A stretch of 20,005 nucleotides of DNA from Sphacelaria rigidula (GCA_964200075.2 CAXNAA020000581.1:1-20005), one strand, 5' to 3'. Shown: positions 9,401-19,069, counted from the stretch's first letter. Program-made: numbers and translations. The notes: generated by a model from the sequence alone, not told the origin.

Positions 9401-11400
9401 ACCTCGTTTATAGGAGGGTCACGGATGATGCGACGCGATGACTTATACACCGTTGATTGGTAAGTTACAACGAGGTCACCACTGGCCGCGTCGTACATAG
9501 CGGTGTTGAAGCATTATCATTGAAGTCGCGGTATATTTGGTTGCAAACGGTCCCTCATACAGGACTATTACGTGTCATGATAAGGTAGATTGCTCTTCCG
9601 GAACTGTCCGTTCCGCCATGTCGATATTCGACCATTGATACAGCCTACAGGCTCAGAGTCCGCCACTCGCTATTTTTTTCTGTCACTTTTACTAGTTCTT
9701 TTGCGTACGGGTACCCGCCCCTGAAATCGGTTGGTGGTGTTTTGTTTTTATCAGGGATTATTGGACGAAGTAACGTGACGGTACGACCGGCTGTGGTTTT
9801 TGCTCCAGTTTGTGTTCGGGCCAGCCTTGTTTTAGTCCGAACGAGCAAATACTCCGAGGAGTGGGCTGCGTTGGTCCTCTCTGTCCCGAGTATTTGTCGT
9901 GGTTCAGAAATGTGTTGGGCGATCCGCCTCGGAATTACGTAGTAGGCCCGAAGGTTGTGCATTGACTCCACTATGTTTTTTTACGTGTGCGGAAACCTGA
10001 TCTTACAAACCGGTCGGTTGTTTTCGTATTTCATCGTGCGAGGAAAAATCAAAAACTGCTGTACGACTGGATCATCACCCAGACGTCCCAAGCGAGTTGT
10101 TGCTTTCACAAACATATACCGACAATTAACTCACGTCAAACGGGTTGATTTGTCCGTATCATGCAATACATTTGTTTCTTCAACTTGTGGTTTTCGCGGG
10201 AAACTACCTCTTTCGCGACGAAATCGGCTATACGTTGTTGGCTTTTGCTGATTGACTGGGGCGAGTGATTAACATGAACTTGGTTGTCGGAGTGATATAA
10301 TGCCTTGGCGGGCTTGCTTGTTTTTCTACCAGTACCTAAAACAAATCGGACATCCAGAAAAGAGTGAACTATTATATTCATGATATAGTTATGGCAGAGT
10401 AGGATGATCGTGTCAATGATAGGTCTCTAATTTTCTGTGGCTATCCCGGAAATGCTTACGGCATTCTGAGGACACTGCATTTGTTTTGGTATATAGTTTT
10501 CATTGTTGATTTTTTTTTGTGATTATATTTTTCTGAATTCGCATGGCTCCGCCTGAATGCGAAACATGAGGACACTGAATTCTTGTATCGATTCGATTTT
10601 TTTCTCTTTGCTTTGTTTTTGTGTTTGTATTTTGCGTTTTTCCTGTTTCTCTGTGTCGGCGGTACCTTACCGTTCCCCGTACCGAAGAATACTCGACCTT
10701 TAAAACGAGTTTCAGTTTTCTGTGGTGTGGGAGTGGTGTAGCTCCATGCAAGTTCGTCCCTTCTGAAAAGGAACTGCAGTTGAACGATCCAGGGTGGGCT
10801 ATCGTGATGGCAAATGACCGAGTGCGTGAATTAAACTAGTTATTTTGGATTTGCCGATTATCCCCAGAAACGACCGGCGGGTGTGGAAAGATTATAGTCG
10901 GATGTGTGCTTGTGTACGATAGAAATTGGACTGTTGAAGCGGTGATGTTGGATAAGGATCGCACCCGATAAGCCGCGTGTACCTGCTGCTACTATGGCTT
11001 TGATTGGCTAAGGGCACGGCGCGTCACGCTGATTTGTATTATGACAAGATTGTATGCGAGGCAGGGTAAGGGCGAGCAGTGCCCACCATCGCCCACGAGT
11101 ACACTTGCCACCCATCGGTCAAAGAAAGGCTTACGTAGAACTATCTCAACAAGGATCATCAGCTTTCATCTGCTTTGCGCGACGTCTCACCCTCTAGCCT
11201 GCAAGCCGTTTCTCAAGAAGTGAGTTACGTATATCATAATCCCGGTCTATCTAGTGAGTTTTCCTTCTCTGAAAGAACTCGGTGCTTACTCGTCAAAACA
11301 GCTGGCTTGTACGTTGAGAGAGAACCCTCAGCTCTGATAATTCAGGGTGGACATAGGATCGGCTGGTCTCATTCTCCTTCATGTGGGGTGCGACTTGCTT
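9401..11400. other. No supported gene
   Basis: I see no protein family, RNA gene or long repeat here. TGAGGACACTG occurs twice exactly 100 bp apart (10467-10477 and 10567-10577), and TTCGCAT/ATGCGAA form a small inverted repeat around 10540-10565. 10500-10640 is again T-rich. The ORFs present are short and have no recognisable motifs. Confidence 0.5.
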
Positions 11401-11401
11401 G

Positions 11402-11660
11402 CTACTGTATAACACAACATCGTGCAACCAGAAGTGATTCGGCACCTTGAATGTGCTCCACGTCATCAAACATTTCCGCGGGACGTTTACGTCCATTCAT
11501 TCTATCCGAACCCTCTGGATGTGTCAGGGAAATCATGACGCGCGTGCTGCGCTTCCATTCGAGGAAATTTGTAGCATCGAATTGCCTCATGCTCTTGATG
11601 AGCTGTGCAACAAATAGCTCTCCTTTGTTATTCGTCTGTTACAAAATGTATGAAATTAAT
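11402..11660 (-). pseudogene. Possible retroelement gag fragment
   Basis: The minus-strand frame reads ELFVAQLIKSMRQFDATNF followed by LEWKRSTRVMISL. The pattern F-D-x-T-N-F-x-x-W-K resembles the N-terminal gag motif of Ty1/copia elements. The frame stops at 11402 with no further match, and coding character is weak elsewhere. It could equally be chance. No linked protease, integrase or RT is visible on this strand nearby. Confidence 0.25.
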
Positions 11661-11680
11661 CACACCTGAAACCTTGCGCA

Positions 11681-11821
11681 ATGAAAAATCTGAAGGCTGG
11701 ACTTTTTTCACTTTCAGCTGTTGTGACGACCTTGATGGGAAATCCCTTCGCTGGTGCTGGCCGACGTAGTCTCGAATCGAAGTCTGATGACTTGGTCACC
11801 TACGTCGTCGCGAATCGATAG
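11681..11821 (+). CDS. Small ORF with signal peptide, possible 5' end of a secreted-protein gene
   Basis: ATG at 11681 opens 46 codons ending at TAG 11819. The N-terminus looks like a classical signal peptide: two Lys (MKNLK), a hydrophobic core (AGLFSLSAVVTTLMG) and a small-residue cleavage region (NPFAGAG). RRSLESKSDDLVTYVVANR follows. RSLE is one residue off an RxLR-type motif, and the acidic SKSDD follows it; in oomycetes such an arrangement would suggest an effector-like secreted protein, but this is weak. The LTR at 11831 starts only 9 bp after the stop, so this may be the 5' remnant of a gene cut by the LTR, or an exon continuing through an intron. I recognise no family. Expression is unknown. 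Confidence 0.4.
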   Translation: MKNLKAGLFSLSAVVTTLMGNPFAGAGRRSLESKSDDLVTYVVANR

Positions 11822-11917
11822 CTCAAAACCTGTTGGAATAGCTCGTGTTCCGTAGCACTGTCCTTGCGACAGACTGACTACCGTTCAGCGAGCAGTATTA
11901 TGAGAGGTTGCACCGAT

Positions 11918-12167
11918 GACACTTTCTACGATAGCCCCCCCCTCAAACCAGCTAAAAGTGTTACGAAAAAAATGGCGATACAGCGCCTGATGTTCTCGGG
12001 CTCAGGCTGCATGAAGCGCCTCATATTGGCGACATTGGCTTGAACAAACCCAAGCGTGGGAATTCCTACCTTCTCGTTGTGCTCGGTTTTTCCCATTTCG
12101 ATCAACGTGAAGATTTTGCCTAAAAAAACCATGCACTTTTTTGGGAGGGGCTATCGTAGAAAGTGTC
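11918..12167. mobile_element. MITE copy 2 (250 bp), CTACGATAG termini, TSD CGAT
   Basis: Both termini are exactly GACACTTTCTACGATAG (right end inverted), flanked by CGAT at 11914-11917 and 12168-12171. The interior is homologous to copy 1 at 987-1234. The uninterrupted LTR copy B reads GTTGCACCGTGGTTGATTAG where this one reads GTTGCAC-CGAT-[element]-CGAT-GTTGTTAG, so one CGAT matches four target bases and the other is the duplication. A minus-strand ORF of 68 codons (11926-12132) overlaps it, but it shows no transposase motif. Confidence 0.93.
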
Positions 12168-12547
12168 CGATGTTGTTAGACCACTGCGTCTGCGGCTCAG
12201 AGTAAGAACCAATATTAAGACATATGGTTGATTGGGCTCTTCATCCGGCCAAGACAAAACAGAACGCATAGTCTCTTCTCAAAGCAGAGAACTGAAGGTA
12301 AAGAACGAGAGAGATTGCAAGGGCGGTGAAGACCACAGATTACAAGGATCTCAATCCTGGAACTAAAAACAAAGACCTCTACACGTACGCAGGCTAAACG
12401 CACCCATAACACTGACGTGTTGGTGTTCCAGCTCACAGACTGGATTCTACCTCAAACTACGATACTCATACATAATGGCATCACACTGTCGTATCCTGCG
12501 ATCTTACGTGATATCTAACATCAAGGATCCACATTAAATGGTACTTT

Positions 12548-12752
12548 TGTAATGCGTGAGAGGACCGCGTGCTTAGAGGACTGCATCGGAATTTGAACAC
12601 TCCCATGGTTAGGGTTAGGGTTAATGTTGGGGTTATGGTCAGGGGCGTGGTACCTGTGGGGACTGACCCGATTGATTTTGAAAAACATCGACCCTGAGGT
12701 GTTTTGAACTACGGCGCGGTCCTCTAAGCACGCGGTCCTCTCACGCATTACA
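12548..12752. mobile_element. MITE (205 bp) with perfect 34-bp TIRs, TSD CTTT
   Basis: The first 34 bases (starting TGTAATGCGTGAGAGGACCG) are repeated perfectly in inverse at the right end. CTTT flanks both sides (12544-12547 and 12753-12756). In LTR copy B the corresponding empty site reads GGTACTCGTACCC against GGTACT-TTGACCC here once the insert and one CTTT are removed. The TIR contains an internal AGAGGACCGCG-type repeat. The unique interior carries GGTTAGGGTTAGGGTTAATG at 12607-12626. Termini unmatched elsewhere in the window and perfect TIRs inside a strongly decayed LTR indicate a recent arrival. Confidence 0.92.
12607..12638 (+). repeat. Telomere-like TTAGGG tract inside the MITE
   Basis: Two exact GGTTAG/GGGTTAGGG units are followed by degenerate units (TTAATG, TTGGGG, TTATGG). 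The tract is short and wholly internal to the 205-bp MITE, so it is an interstitial tract carried by the transposon and not a chromosome end. Confidence 0.6.
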
Positions 12753-12943
12753 CTTTGACCCTTGGTCAATGTTGGGGGCTCCTAGCTGAACCGAAACCAA
12801 TTGCGCCGCTACTATGCTACGGAGTAAAAAGCCCACACAGAAACGGACAGCTAGCTTACTGCCTGTATAAATGTCCAACAGCTACCATCCGTCGCGTCAA
12901 AACTTGAGATTTACTCGATCGCTCACCACGCACATCTGACTCA

Positions 12944-13195
12944 GAGTTATGCTACGATAGAGAGGGGGGTATTTGCTCCCATGAAAACGGGGGCTCACAG
13001 GTGTGTGAGACGACCTAACACACGCGCGGTGCACTCGTATTTAGGTAAAAACGGAGTCAATCGGTGATGGTGAGCGTTATTTATCGGTAACAAGCGCGCT
13101 TGAACAACCATTGCTGTTTTCAATGAAGATTTGAAGTGGAACTTCATGAAAAAAGTGGCCCAAAATACCCCCCCCCCCCCATCGTAGCATGACTC
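12944..13195. mobile_element. MITE (252 bp), CTACGATAG termini, second interior type, TSD CTCA
   Basis: The left terminus is GAGTTATGCTACGATAG and the right is the complement of GAGTCATGCTACGATGG. CTCA flanks both ends (12940-12943 and 13196-13199). The interior (GGGGGGTATTTGCTCCCATG at left, AAAATA then a 13-C run at right) has no evident similarity to copies 1 and 2 beyond the terminus and the adjoining C/G-run. No coding capacity is seen. Confidence 0.88.
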
Positions 13196-13199
13196 CTCA

Positions 13200-14019
13200 C
13201 TGGTACAGCCTTAAAACGAGACATACGGTTTCGTCATGTAGGGATTCTTTGAATCTTGTCACCAAAATATCACACGTTCCAAGACTTCGGCGACGATACA
13301 CAAAACGGCGCGTGTTCGATCATGCCAGTCGCTTCTGGACAATAAGACACAACGGTAGCGACTGCGAGGAGCTATAGCGCCGATAGCTCAAGCACCTGGC
13401 ACCCCAACAAGATGACTAACTGTAGCTTTTGGTACCATGGGGTCACAAGTAGCCACATCGGTGTCAGTGGTAGACGAGTTTGGTTATAAAGTGCACGAGT
13501 GTGATTTCAAAGTTGATGTAGGGGCCATAGCGCGAGGGGCCCGCAGCAAGTAGGGCAGGCGCCGGTAAATGTCCAGGAGTTATCCCTCGCAATGTACTCC
13601 CCCTTATCAACTATTAGCCAGTTTGCGAAGGGGTTCTAGCGTGGTGAAACCTTGCGGTCTGTAGCCTCTGCCAGACGATCTGGACAAGAAAACTTTCAAC
13701 GAGGGACTCCTCCAGTAGCACTGGGTTCGTGCTTGACAAGCCCTTGTTTCTCATTTGTTACTATCACGGAGTGATCCTTTACAGGTCACATCATCAGCCA
13801 AGCAGCAAGGGGCCACACAGATGAGGTCATCAATCCAGGATTCCCTGTCCCCTGCCACTCCTCCAATCATGCATGCGATTATACTGAAACCTACGGCTTG
13901 ATATTTTTTGGCAACAGCACCCATAAAGCGAGTTCAAGACAAACGAACGAGCTTGACACCCAACAAAACCAAGGCGAAATCGCATGCGCCAGATCACAAA
14001 GAAATACCATACTCCGACG
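13200..14019. other. No supported gene
   Basis: There are no recognisable ORFs or repeats. On the minus strand, TGTTGGGTGTCAAGC (complement near 13955-13969) lies about 50 bp beyond the end of the minus-strand pol and could be the start of that element's 3' LTR, but no matching LTR end was found. Confidence 0.4.
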
Positions 14020-15300
14020 CTAATTAACTGGCAGCGCCCGAGTCAACCGCATTTTACGCAGTTCCTTCAAAACAACTTCACGCGCAGAATAATGAATCTC
14101 GCGAAGATACTCCCACATACGTTGTTCAGCACCGAATCCTTCTCAATCGACCGAAACAATGACATCGCCATTGCCATCCTCAGCGACGTGCACCAACGCA
14201 TTCATCCGACGTTCACCTTGAGCATACGAATGCTGAATGAAATATTTTCGTTCCGCAGTGATGTGCAACTGCGAGTCATCATAGAAATGTAAACGGGCGA
14301 CATGGACCGCGTGCACGGCGCCAGAAACAATGCTCTGCACCGAGTACACGTGAGCGTGATGGGCTCCGACCACTCGCCACGGACTCGTCCACGTAGACAT
14401 GAACTTTGGCGTCACACCTTGCCAACGAAGACGGGCATAATACGAAATCGCCAACGGCAAACTTGGGCAACACAGCTTGGCCCTGAGCAAGCTTGCGTTT
14501 GGTTTCGCGAGACACCGCGACAGCAGCTTGCACTTCGTTACAAAACCGCACTTGCTCGTCAACCACGTATCGAACCTTGTCAAACGAATCAGCATCCATG
14601 ACGTCGACGTTCCATTTGCCTCCAGTGACAGAAGCCAGGGCGGAGAACGCTGTACGCGGCTCACGCCCAAACATCACACAATGCGAAGTGTTACGGTAGC
14701 GTTAGCGAAAAGAAGTATTTAACGCCCACTGAACGGCTGGCAAAACATCAACCCATTCAGACACCGGCCGGCGCTGTTCCGACAAAATAGACCCCAACGC
14801 ACCAACAACCTCTTTCACCATGCGTTCACAAGCACCATTCGACCAAGGGGTATACGCAACAGCAAATTGGTGTTGCATCTTGAGGGCATCGCTCAGTTGC
14901 GCGATCACTCGATTCTTGAAGTGCGTGGCGGTATCACTAACCCAAACGCGTGGCACTCCCGAAGTCTTGCACTAATGTAGCAAGTGCTTGGCCGTAATCT
15001 CGGCGGTGCAAGCCTCGGTCGGCTTCAAGCAAACGAAATTGGACATATCATCCATGATAACCAAAACGTACCGAAAACCATCCTCCTCAGGCAAACCATC
15101 AGCACCTTCAGGTCTGCTACTTTCGACGTACAAAAAGTCAACGTGAACAATTTCACCTGGCGCACTACCATGTGTTGTGGTCTGGCCACGAGCTGATACT
15201 GGTATCACTTTCAAGGAACATACCAGGCCAGGGGTGGCACGAAGCCAGCGGCTGGCCGCAATGAACGATCGCAGTCGAGAGGACTCTCGAGCTCGTGGCT
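14020..15300 (-). pseudogene. Integrase and chromodomain fragment of a second Ty3/gypsy element
   Basis: Reading leftwards from about 15300: SRWLRATPGLVCSLKVIPVS (remnant of the zinc-finger region), then the catalytic core with GEIVHVDFLYV (Asp), VSDTATHFKNRV (Asp) and WSNGACERMVKEV (Glu), spaced D-35-E. VMFGREPRTAFSALAS and a tail follow. TAG 14974-14972 replaces a likely Trp and TAA 14704-14702 lies after LNTSFR. A frameshift near 14400 moves to WTSPWRVVGAHHAHVYSV. TGA 14145-14143 replaces a likely chromodomain Trp in VSVD-x-EGFGAEQRMWEYL. The frame ends at TAG 14020. The sequence differs clearly from the + strand element, so it is a different family. RT, RNase H and gag are absent upstream, so it is 5'-truncated. 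Confidence 0.88.
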
Positions 15301-16392
15301 AACACACCCTTGAGTCCGACCAGTACTGCATCATAGGGCAAAGTCTTGACTCACTTTCACGTGCAGAGAGGTGCTCTTGACTTGCTTGCACGCGGTATGT
15401 CTCCAGGTGATGGCTGATAGCTTCGTTATTAGGCTTGTCTACTGGTTAGCTAGAACCGAAGTTGCTAGTGCTGGAAAGTGACAGACTGGGTACACAACAC
15501 AAACTAGAGTATAACACTAATTTGCGAATGGAATACGACCTATTGCACATGCCATGCGTGCTTCGAAACGCCTACTAAATGTACAGCCGATATCTGTCGC
15601 AACGTCCCCCTCCCTTGCTTTGTGCACACTGCTAATGGAAGGTAAGGAAAGTCACAGCTTAATATACGTCGGGGGTATTCCCCCCAAGTCTGTATGCCAT
15701 CAGCCTAATATCACGTCAACGGCGAGAAAACCGCAGAATTTCGGGGCTACTATTAACCGCGGGAAAACTTGTCATGAAATCGGAAGGATGGGCAAAATCC
15801 GGCTTTCCGGGAAAAGCCTCATCGTTCGAGAAAACATCTCTCACGCCCTTTAGGATCATAGTGAGTGCTTTCGTATGTGCTATGTCGTCCCGGGATTCTC
15901 CTTACACTGGGAACAGAAACCACCGAGAATACCCGGTGACTATTCTCCGATGGTAACGGCGCTTAGACATCCCTGATTGGTTACACCAATCCTGGGTAGT
16001 GTAGGACTCGCAAAAACAGCTGACCCACTAAAAAAAAACCAACAAGCGCTAACTGGTTGATGGGAGTGCGTACGCTTTTCTCTCACCGACCGACCAGCAG
16101 CAGCTGACCTACTGGACACCGGGGGACTCCTACACCTTTGATCAAGAGTTTCGTCATGGTACAGTGTCCAAGCAGGTACTCGGTGCCAACCCTTCTTATA
16201 CAATGCTTACTCCACGATATGAATTGCTCCACTCGAAAGGGGTGGGGCACCCCAAAATTGGATCAACGTTCTCCGAGGGCGAACAGACGTGATGAACGGA
16301 CCGGGTACGTGAAACAAAGGGTGGGATTAGGTCTGGCGAAACCAAGAAATACATAATCTCTCTGAAATGCAAGACCTGAAAAAAACAAAGAG
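15301..16392. other. No supported gene
   Basis: There is no recognisable coding region, RNA gene or repeat. The missing RT/RNase H of the minus-strand gypsy element would be expected here but is not visible, so the fragment was truncated or its flank replaced. Confidence 0.45.
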
Positions 16393-16396
16393 CGGA

Positions 16397-16649
16397 GATC
16401 AATGCTACGATAGGGATTGCAGTTTTTGTTTCTGGGTCTCATTTTTGCAGGAGCCCAAATGTATTTGGCTCACTGTGCAGCCCAAATCTCCGGGGACAGG
16501 ACATGGAGATGCACACAGGAGCCTTTTTGTGAATCGGCATCATTTTCAGTATTTTTCAAGTGAAAATGATGCCGATTCTCAAAATGATCCGTGTAACATC
16601 CCGACAAACATTTTCGCTCCAAAAGTGCAACCCTACCGTAGTATCACTC
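16397..16649. mobile_element. MITE (253 bp), CTACGATAG termini, third interior type, TSD CGGA
   Basis: The left terminus is GATCAATGCTACGATAG and the right is the complement of GAGTGATACTACGGTAG. CGGA flanks both sides (16393-16396 and 16650-16653). The interior differs from the two other interior types but its right end resembles the fragment at 1-68. It holds a strong central hairpin at 16525-16584. Confidence 0.9.
16525..16584. repeat. Long hairpin inside the MITE
   Basis: GAATCGGCATCATTTTCA (16531-16548) and its exact complement (16561-16578) surround a 12-base loop. After one T-T mismatch the pairing extends five more bases (GTTTT/CAAAA type). An 18-bp perfect arm in an element with diverged termini suggests selection or recent gene conversion of the arm, or a nested palindromic insert. 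Confidence 0.85.
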
Positions 16650-16653
16650 CGGA

Positions 16654-17322
16654 GCAAGATCAACTCCGCGAAAACGTAGGAAGGAAAAGAAAAACCGAAA
16701 AATAGTGCTGGAGGAACAAACAAGGCCCGCAACAAAAAAGATAAGTGGATAAAAGAAAGTGAAGCATGAAGGAAAACTGGAAAGGACATACCAGATCCAT
16801 AATACGAGAAAATCAACTCATGAAACATGAAAACAAATAAAGAATATTAAAATAAAGGGACTGACAAGAAAAAGCATCAGGTTCTACTAAATTAAGAGCA
16901 ACCAAAACGGAAGAGGGAAAAATAACAAATGGAAGCCAGACCACAAAACCGAACGGAGAAAAAACGATGAGGGCCTAAGGAGGAAGTTCTGGCCCGAATA
17001 AACGAGTCAAGCAAATCGAGAAGATGGACCATGCCCCCCCCCCCCGCGAATCAAGGTCAAACGTTACACAATGAGGAAATAAAGCCGGGAGCGATACAAG
17101 CTATATAAGCGAGCTCATGATCAACGGGAAAACACGAGTGAAAGCAGACCCGAAGAGAGTAGAAAAAAGAAAATCCTGAACAACCGTTCCAATGAAAAAA
17201 AATGAACAGTACTGAACTACTGCTCATTACTACATAAAAACAGCAAAGAAAATATAATACGCTGCTCGCTCCTGTAATGTAGCACAAAAAGATCTCCTGG
17301 CCTCTCCTTCGTACAATATTAA
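16654..17322. other. A/purine-rich noncoding DNA with a 12-C run
   Basis: 16680-17280 is strongly purine-rich on the + strand (many GAAAA and AAAAG blocks), with a 12-base C-run at 17034-17045. ORFs on either strand are low complexity. It mirrors the T-rich 8450-8700 stretch in style but I see no direct alignment. Confidence 0.5.
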
Positions 17323-17784
17323 TGCTTTTCTCTACTTCGTTCGCTCAATGCCATCAGCTCGCTCGTCTGGACCACTTGCTGGAGCTCTTCGCTTGAAGAC
17401 TCCACGCAGTCTTCGTCGTCTCATCACTCTCCCGGAGCGTTTGCCGCCGTCGAACACTTGTCCTTTGTGCTCAGCTCGGTCAAAATCCTCTCAGAGTGCG
17501 AAACCTATGGGGAACAAGTTCAGAGCACCACTGCGCGACAAAGGGACATGGCGTGCTTGGGCGGGATGGCATACTTGATGCCTTGGCTGGGTGGTTCAGA
17601 CGCCAAAGGGCGTGGAAGCCGTTCACTCGTGGAAGCGTCAGACTTTCCAGGACTCCGCTTCCTGGTAGCCCCTCCGACATTGCTCCATCCTGGACCTTTG
17701 CTAGCTATTTCCAACCTGATTTTGTTTCTCGAATTAGACTCGCGACGGTCTTTCAGGGTGAGGAGGTGGGGTTTCGGGTTTTAA
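17323..17784 (+). CDS. Weak unidentified open frame
   Basis: One frame is open from after TAA 17320 to TGA 17782 (about 153 codons), but its first ATG is only at 17458. The stretch EHLSFVLSSVKILSECETYG followed by EQVQSTTARQRDMACLGG has an ordinary amino-acid composition. No family is recognised. Overlapping open frames on both strands lower confidence. It may be a piece of a retroelement gag or chance. Confidence 0.2.
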   Translation, partial: CFSLLRSLNAISSLVWTTCWSSSLEDSTQSSSSHHSPGAFAAVEHLSFVLSSVKILSECETYGEQVQSTTARQRDMACLGGMAYLMPWLGGSDAKGRGSRSLVEASDFPGLRFLVAPPTLLHPGPLLAISNLILFLELDSRRSFRVRRWGFGF

Positions 17785-17949
17785 ATGTTGACGTCGCCTC
17801 GAAGTCTGGTGTTTAGGCAACTAGGCGGATCAGTCAGCGATTGAATATCTCAGGTGGGGCGGGTAACGATATGCGGTTCGACCTATAGCGGACCCTCTTG
17901 CGCGTACGAATTTTGTGTCCTTGCATCACCACTTCGGGACCGCGTGACG

Positions 17950-18261
17950 TCATCGATCCTTGCCAACTTTCCATATACCGTGTACTAGTGCTGTAGTTTC
18001 CTGCCGTTGCCATCCCGACCCGTTGAGATTTTTCTCCGGATCCATCACCAGTCTTACCTCGCATAGGTGCTGTTCGTGTTGTTCTACGAAAGGGTCCAGT
18101 CCTTTACTCGGTTCTGCTTGTTGTGATACTTCCTCCAACACATAAGTAAAGTGCGGTATGTTGACACGAGCCCGCAACCGTTTCCGATGCCAATAACGAT
18201 ACCATTTTTGAAATCCTTGGCGTTTTTCTAGTTGAAACACGCCGCTTTTAGCTTTGATCAC
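17950..18261 (-). CDS. Weak unidentified open frame
   Basis: This is a 103-codon minus-strand ORF with plausible composition: basic N-terminus (FQKWYRYWHRKRLRARVN), then FTYVLEEVSQQAEPSKG and FVEQHEQHLCEVRLVMDPEK. No domain is recognised. It could be a retroelement remnant or an exon; there are no neighbours to support either. Confidence 0.25.
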   Translation of the reverse strand: MIKAKSGVFQLEKRQGFQKWYRYWHRKRLRARVNIPHFTYVLEEVSQQAEPSKGLDPFVEQHEQHLCEVRLVMDPEKNLNGSGWQRQETTALVHGIWKVGKDR

Positions 18262-19069
18262 ACGGCCTCCTGCACGGGCCAGAGGCTACCAAAAAACAGT
18301 CGGCCCCAAAAAGTCGGTTTTCGTCCCGTTTTCCGGAGAAACTGGAAAAGTGGAAATTCGGAAAAGACGGCCAAAAATGCAAAAAAAAACATGCAAAATT
18401 GGCATTTCGTTCTCGCTTCCTTGTTGATCGACGATGCCCACGCATCGTCTGAAAGCATGCCTACAGTTGTCGGCAAGGCAACACGTGGAAATAAGCAAAA
18501 CTCATCAAAATTCGGCCGAATATAGTACAAATCGGTCGAAATCGGCCTAAATGTGGTCAACTTTGACCCGCACATTCTCGACAATGCCAACTAGAGTTTT
18601 TTTCCTTTTTGTCTTGAGCATCTCCGTGACTGTATCTTTTCAAAGAACCTAACTATCGCATTGCACACCATTCCGTTCAAACGATATGATCTGTGCCCCA
18701 TAACGCACTTTACTCATGTGTTGAGAAAGTATCAGTGAAAGTGAGCTTAGATATATGCGTGGTTTTGCGTCGACACGGCAACTCGGGGAGGGGAGCAGCG
18801 TGCCAAGCAATATGCGCTTGATCAAAGGAGCTCATGAGACGTGTTCACCCCACATGACTTGCAAAGCTCTGACAACATTTCCAGTAGACATCCTCTTGGT
18901 CTCATGACTACATCCTTACCGCGTGGGAGATCTGACGCTTCGGAAAGCGGTGCCTTTTTTCAGTCATCTGCCCAAATGAGTGACTACCTCCACGCAAAAC
19001 TCTTCGCTTCTGTTCTGCGAATCTTTTGAGGGGCACCGGAAGTTAAACACATTCCGCAGGGGCACGGAC
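18262..19069. other. No supported gene; short symmetric motifs
   Basis: GACGATGC-CCAC-GCATCGTC at 18430-18449 is a perfect 8-bp hairpin. Between about 18508 and 18570 related motifs recur: AAATTCGGCCGAA, AAATCGGTCGAAA, AAATCGGCCTAAA, then GGTCAACTTTGACC (6-bp arms). They could be a promoter-like or repeat region, but nothing ties them to a gene. Confidence 0.4.

Larger units (their letters stand above)
11831..12880 (+). repeat. LTR copy A (solo-like), disrupted by two MITEs
   Basis: It begins TGTTGGAATA and ends TCCAACA, the inverted TGTTGGA/TCCAACA ends expected of an LTR. It aligns along its length with 19070-19674: shared landmarks include TTCAGCGA, GAGGTTGCACCG, TTAGACCACT, ATGGTTGATTGGG, CTACACGTACG and GAGTAAAAA. 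Removing the MITEs at 11918-12167 and 12548-12752 with their duplications leaves about 587 bp, against 605 bp for copy B. The flanks show no matching 5-bp duplication (AAACC versus GCTAC). The two copies are in the same orientation about 6.2 kb apart, but no matching pol lies between them, so I read them as independent old solo LTRs. Confidence 0.75.

Noticed and set aside
10467-10577. TGAGGACACTG direct repeat 100 bp apart
   Set aside because: It is only 11 bp with no similarity around it. It could be chance or a deletion scar and is too weak to call.
13951-13980. Start of a 3' LTR (TGTTGGGTGTCAAGC on the minus strand) for the second gypsy element
   Set aside because: Position is plausible but no matching LTR end or second copy is present in the window.
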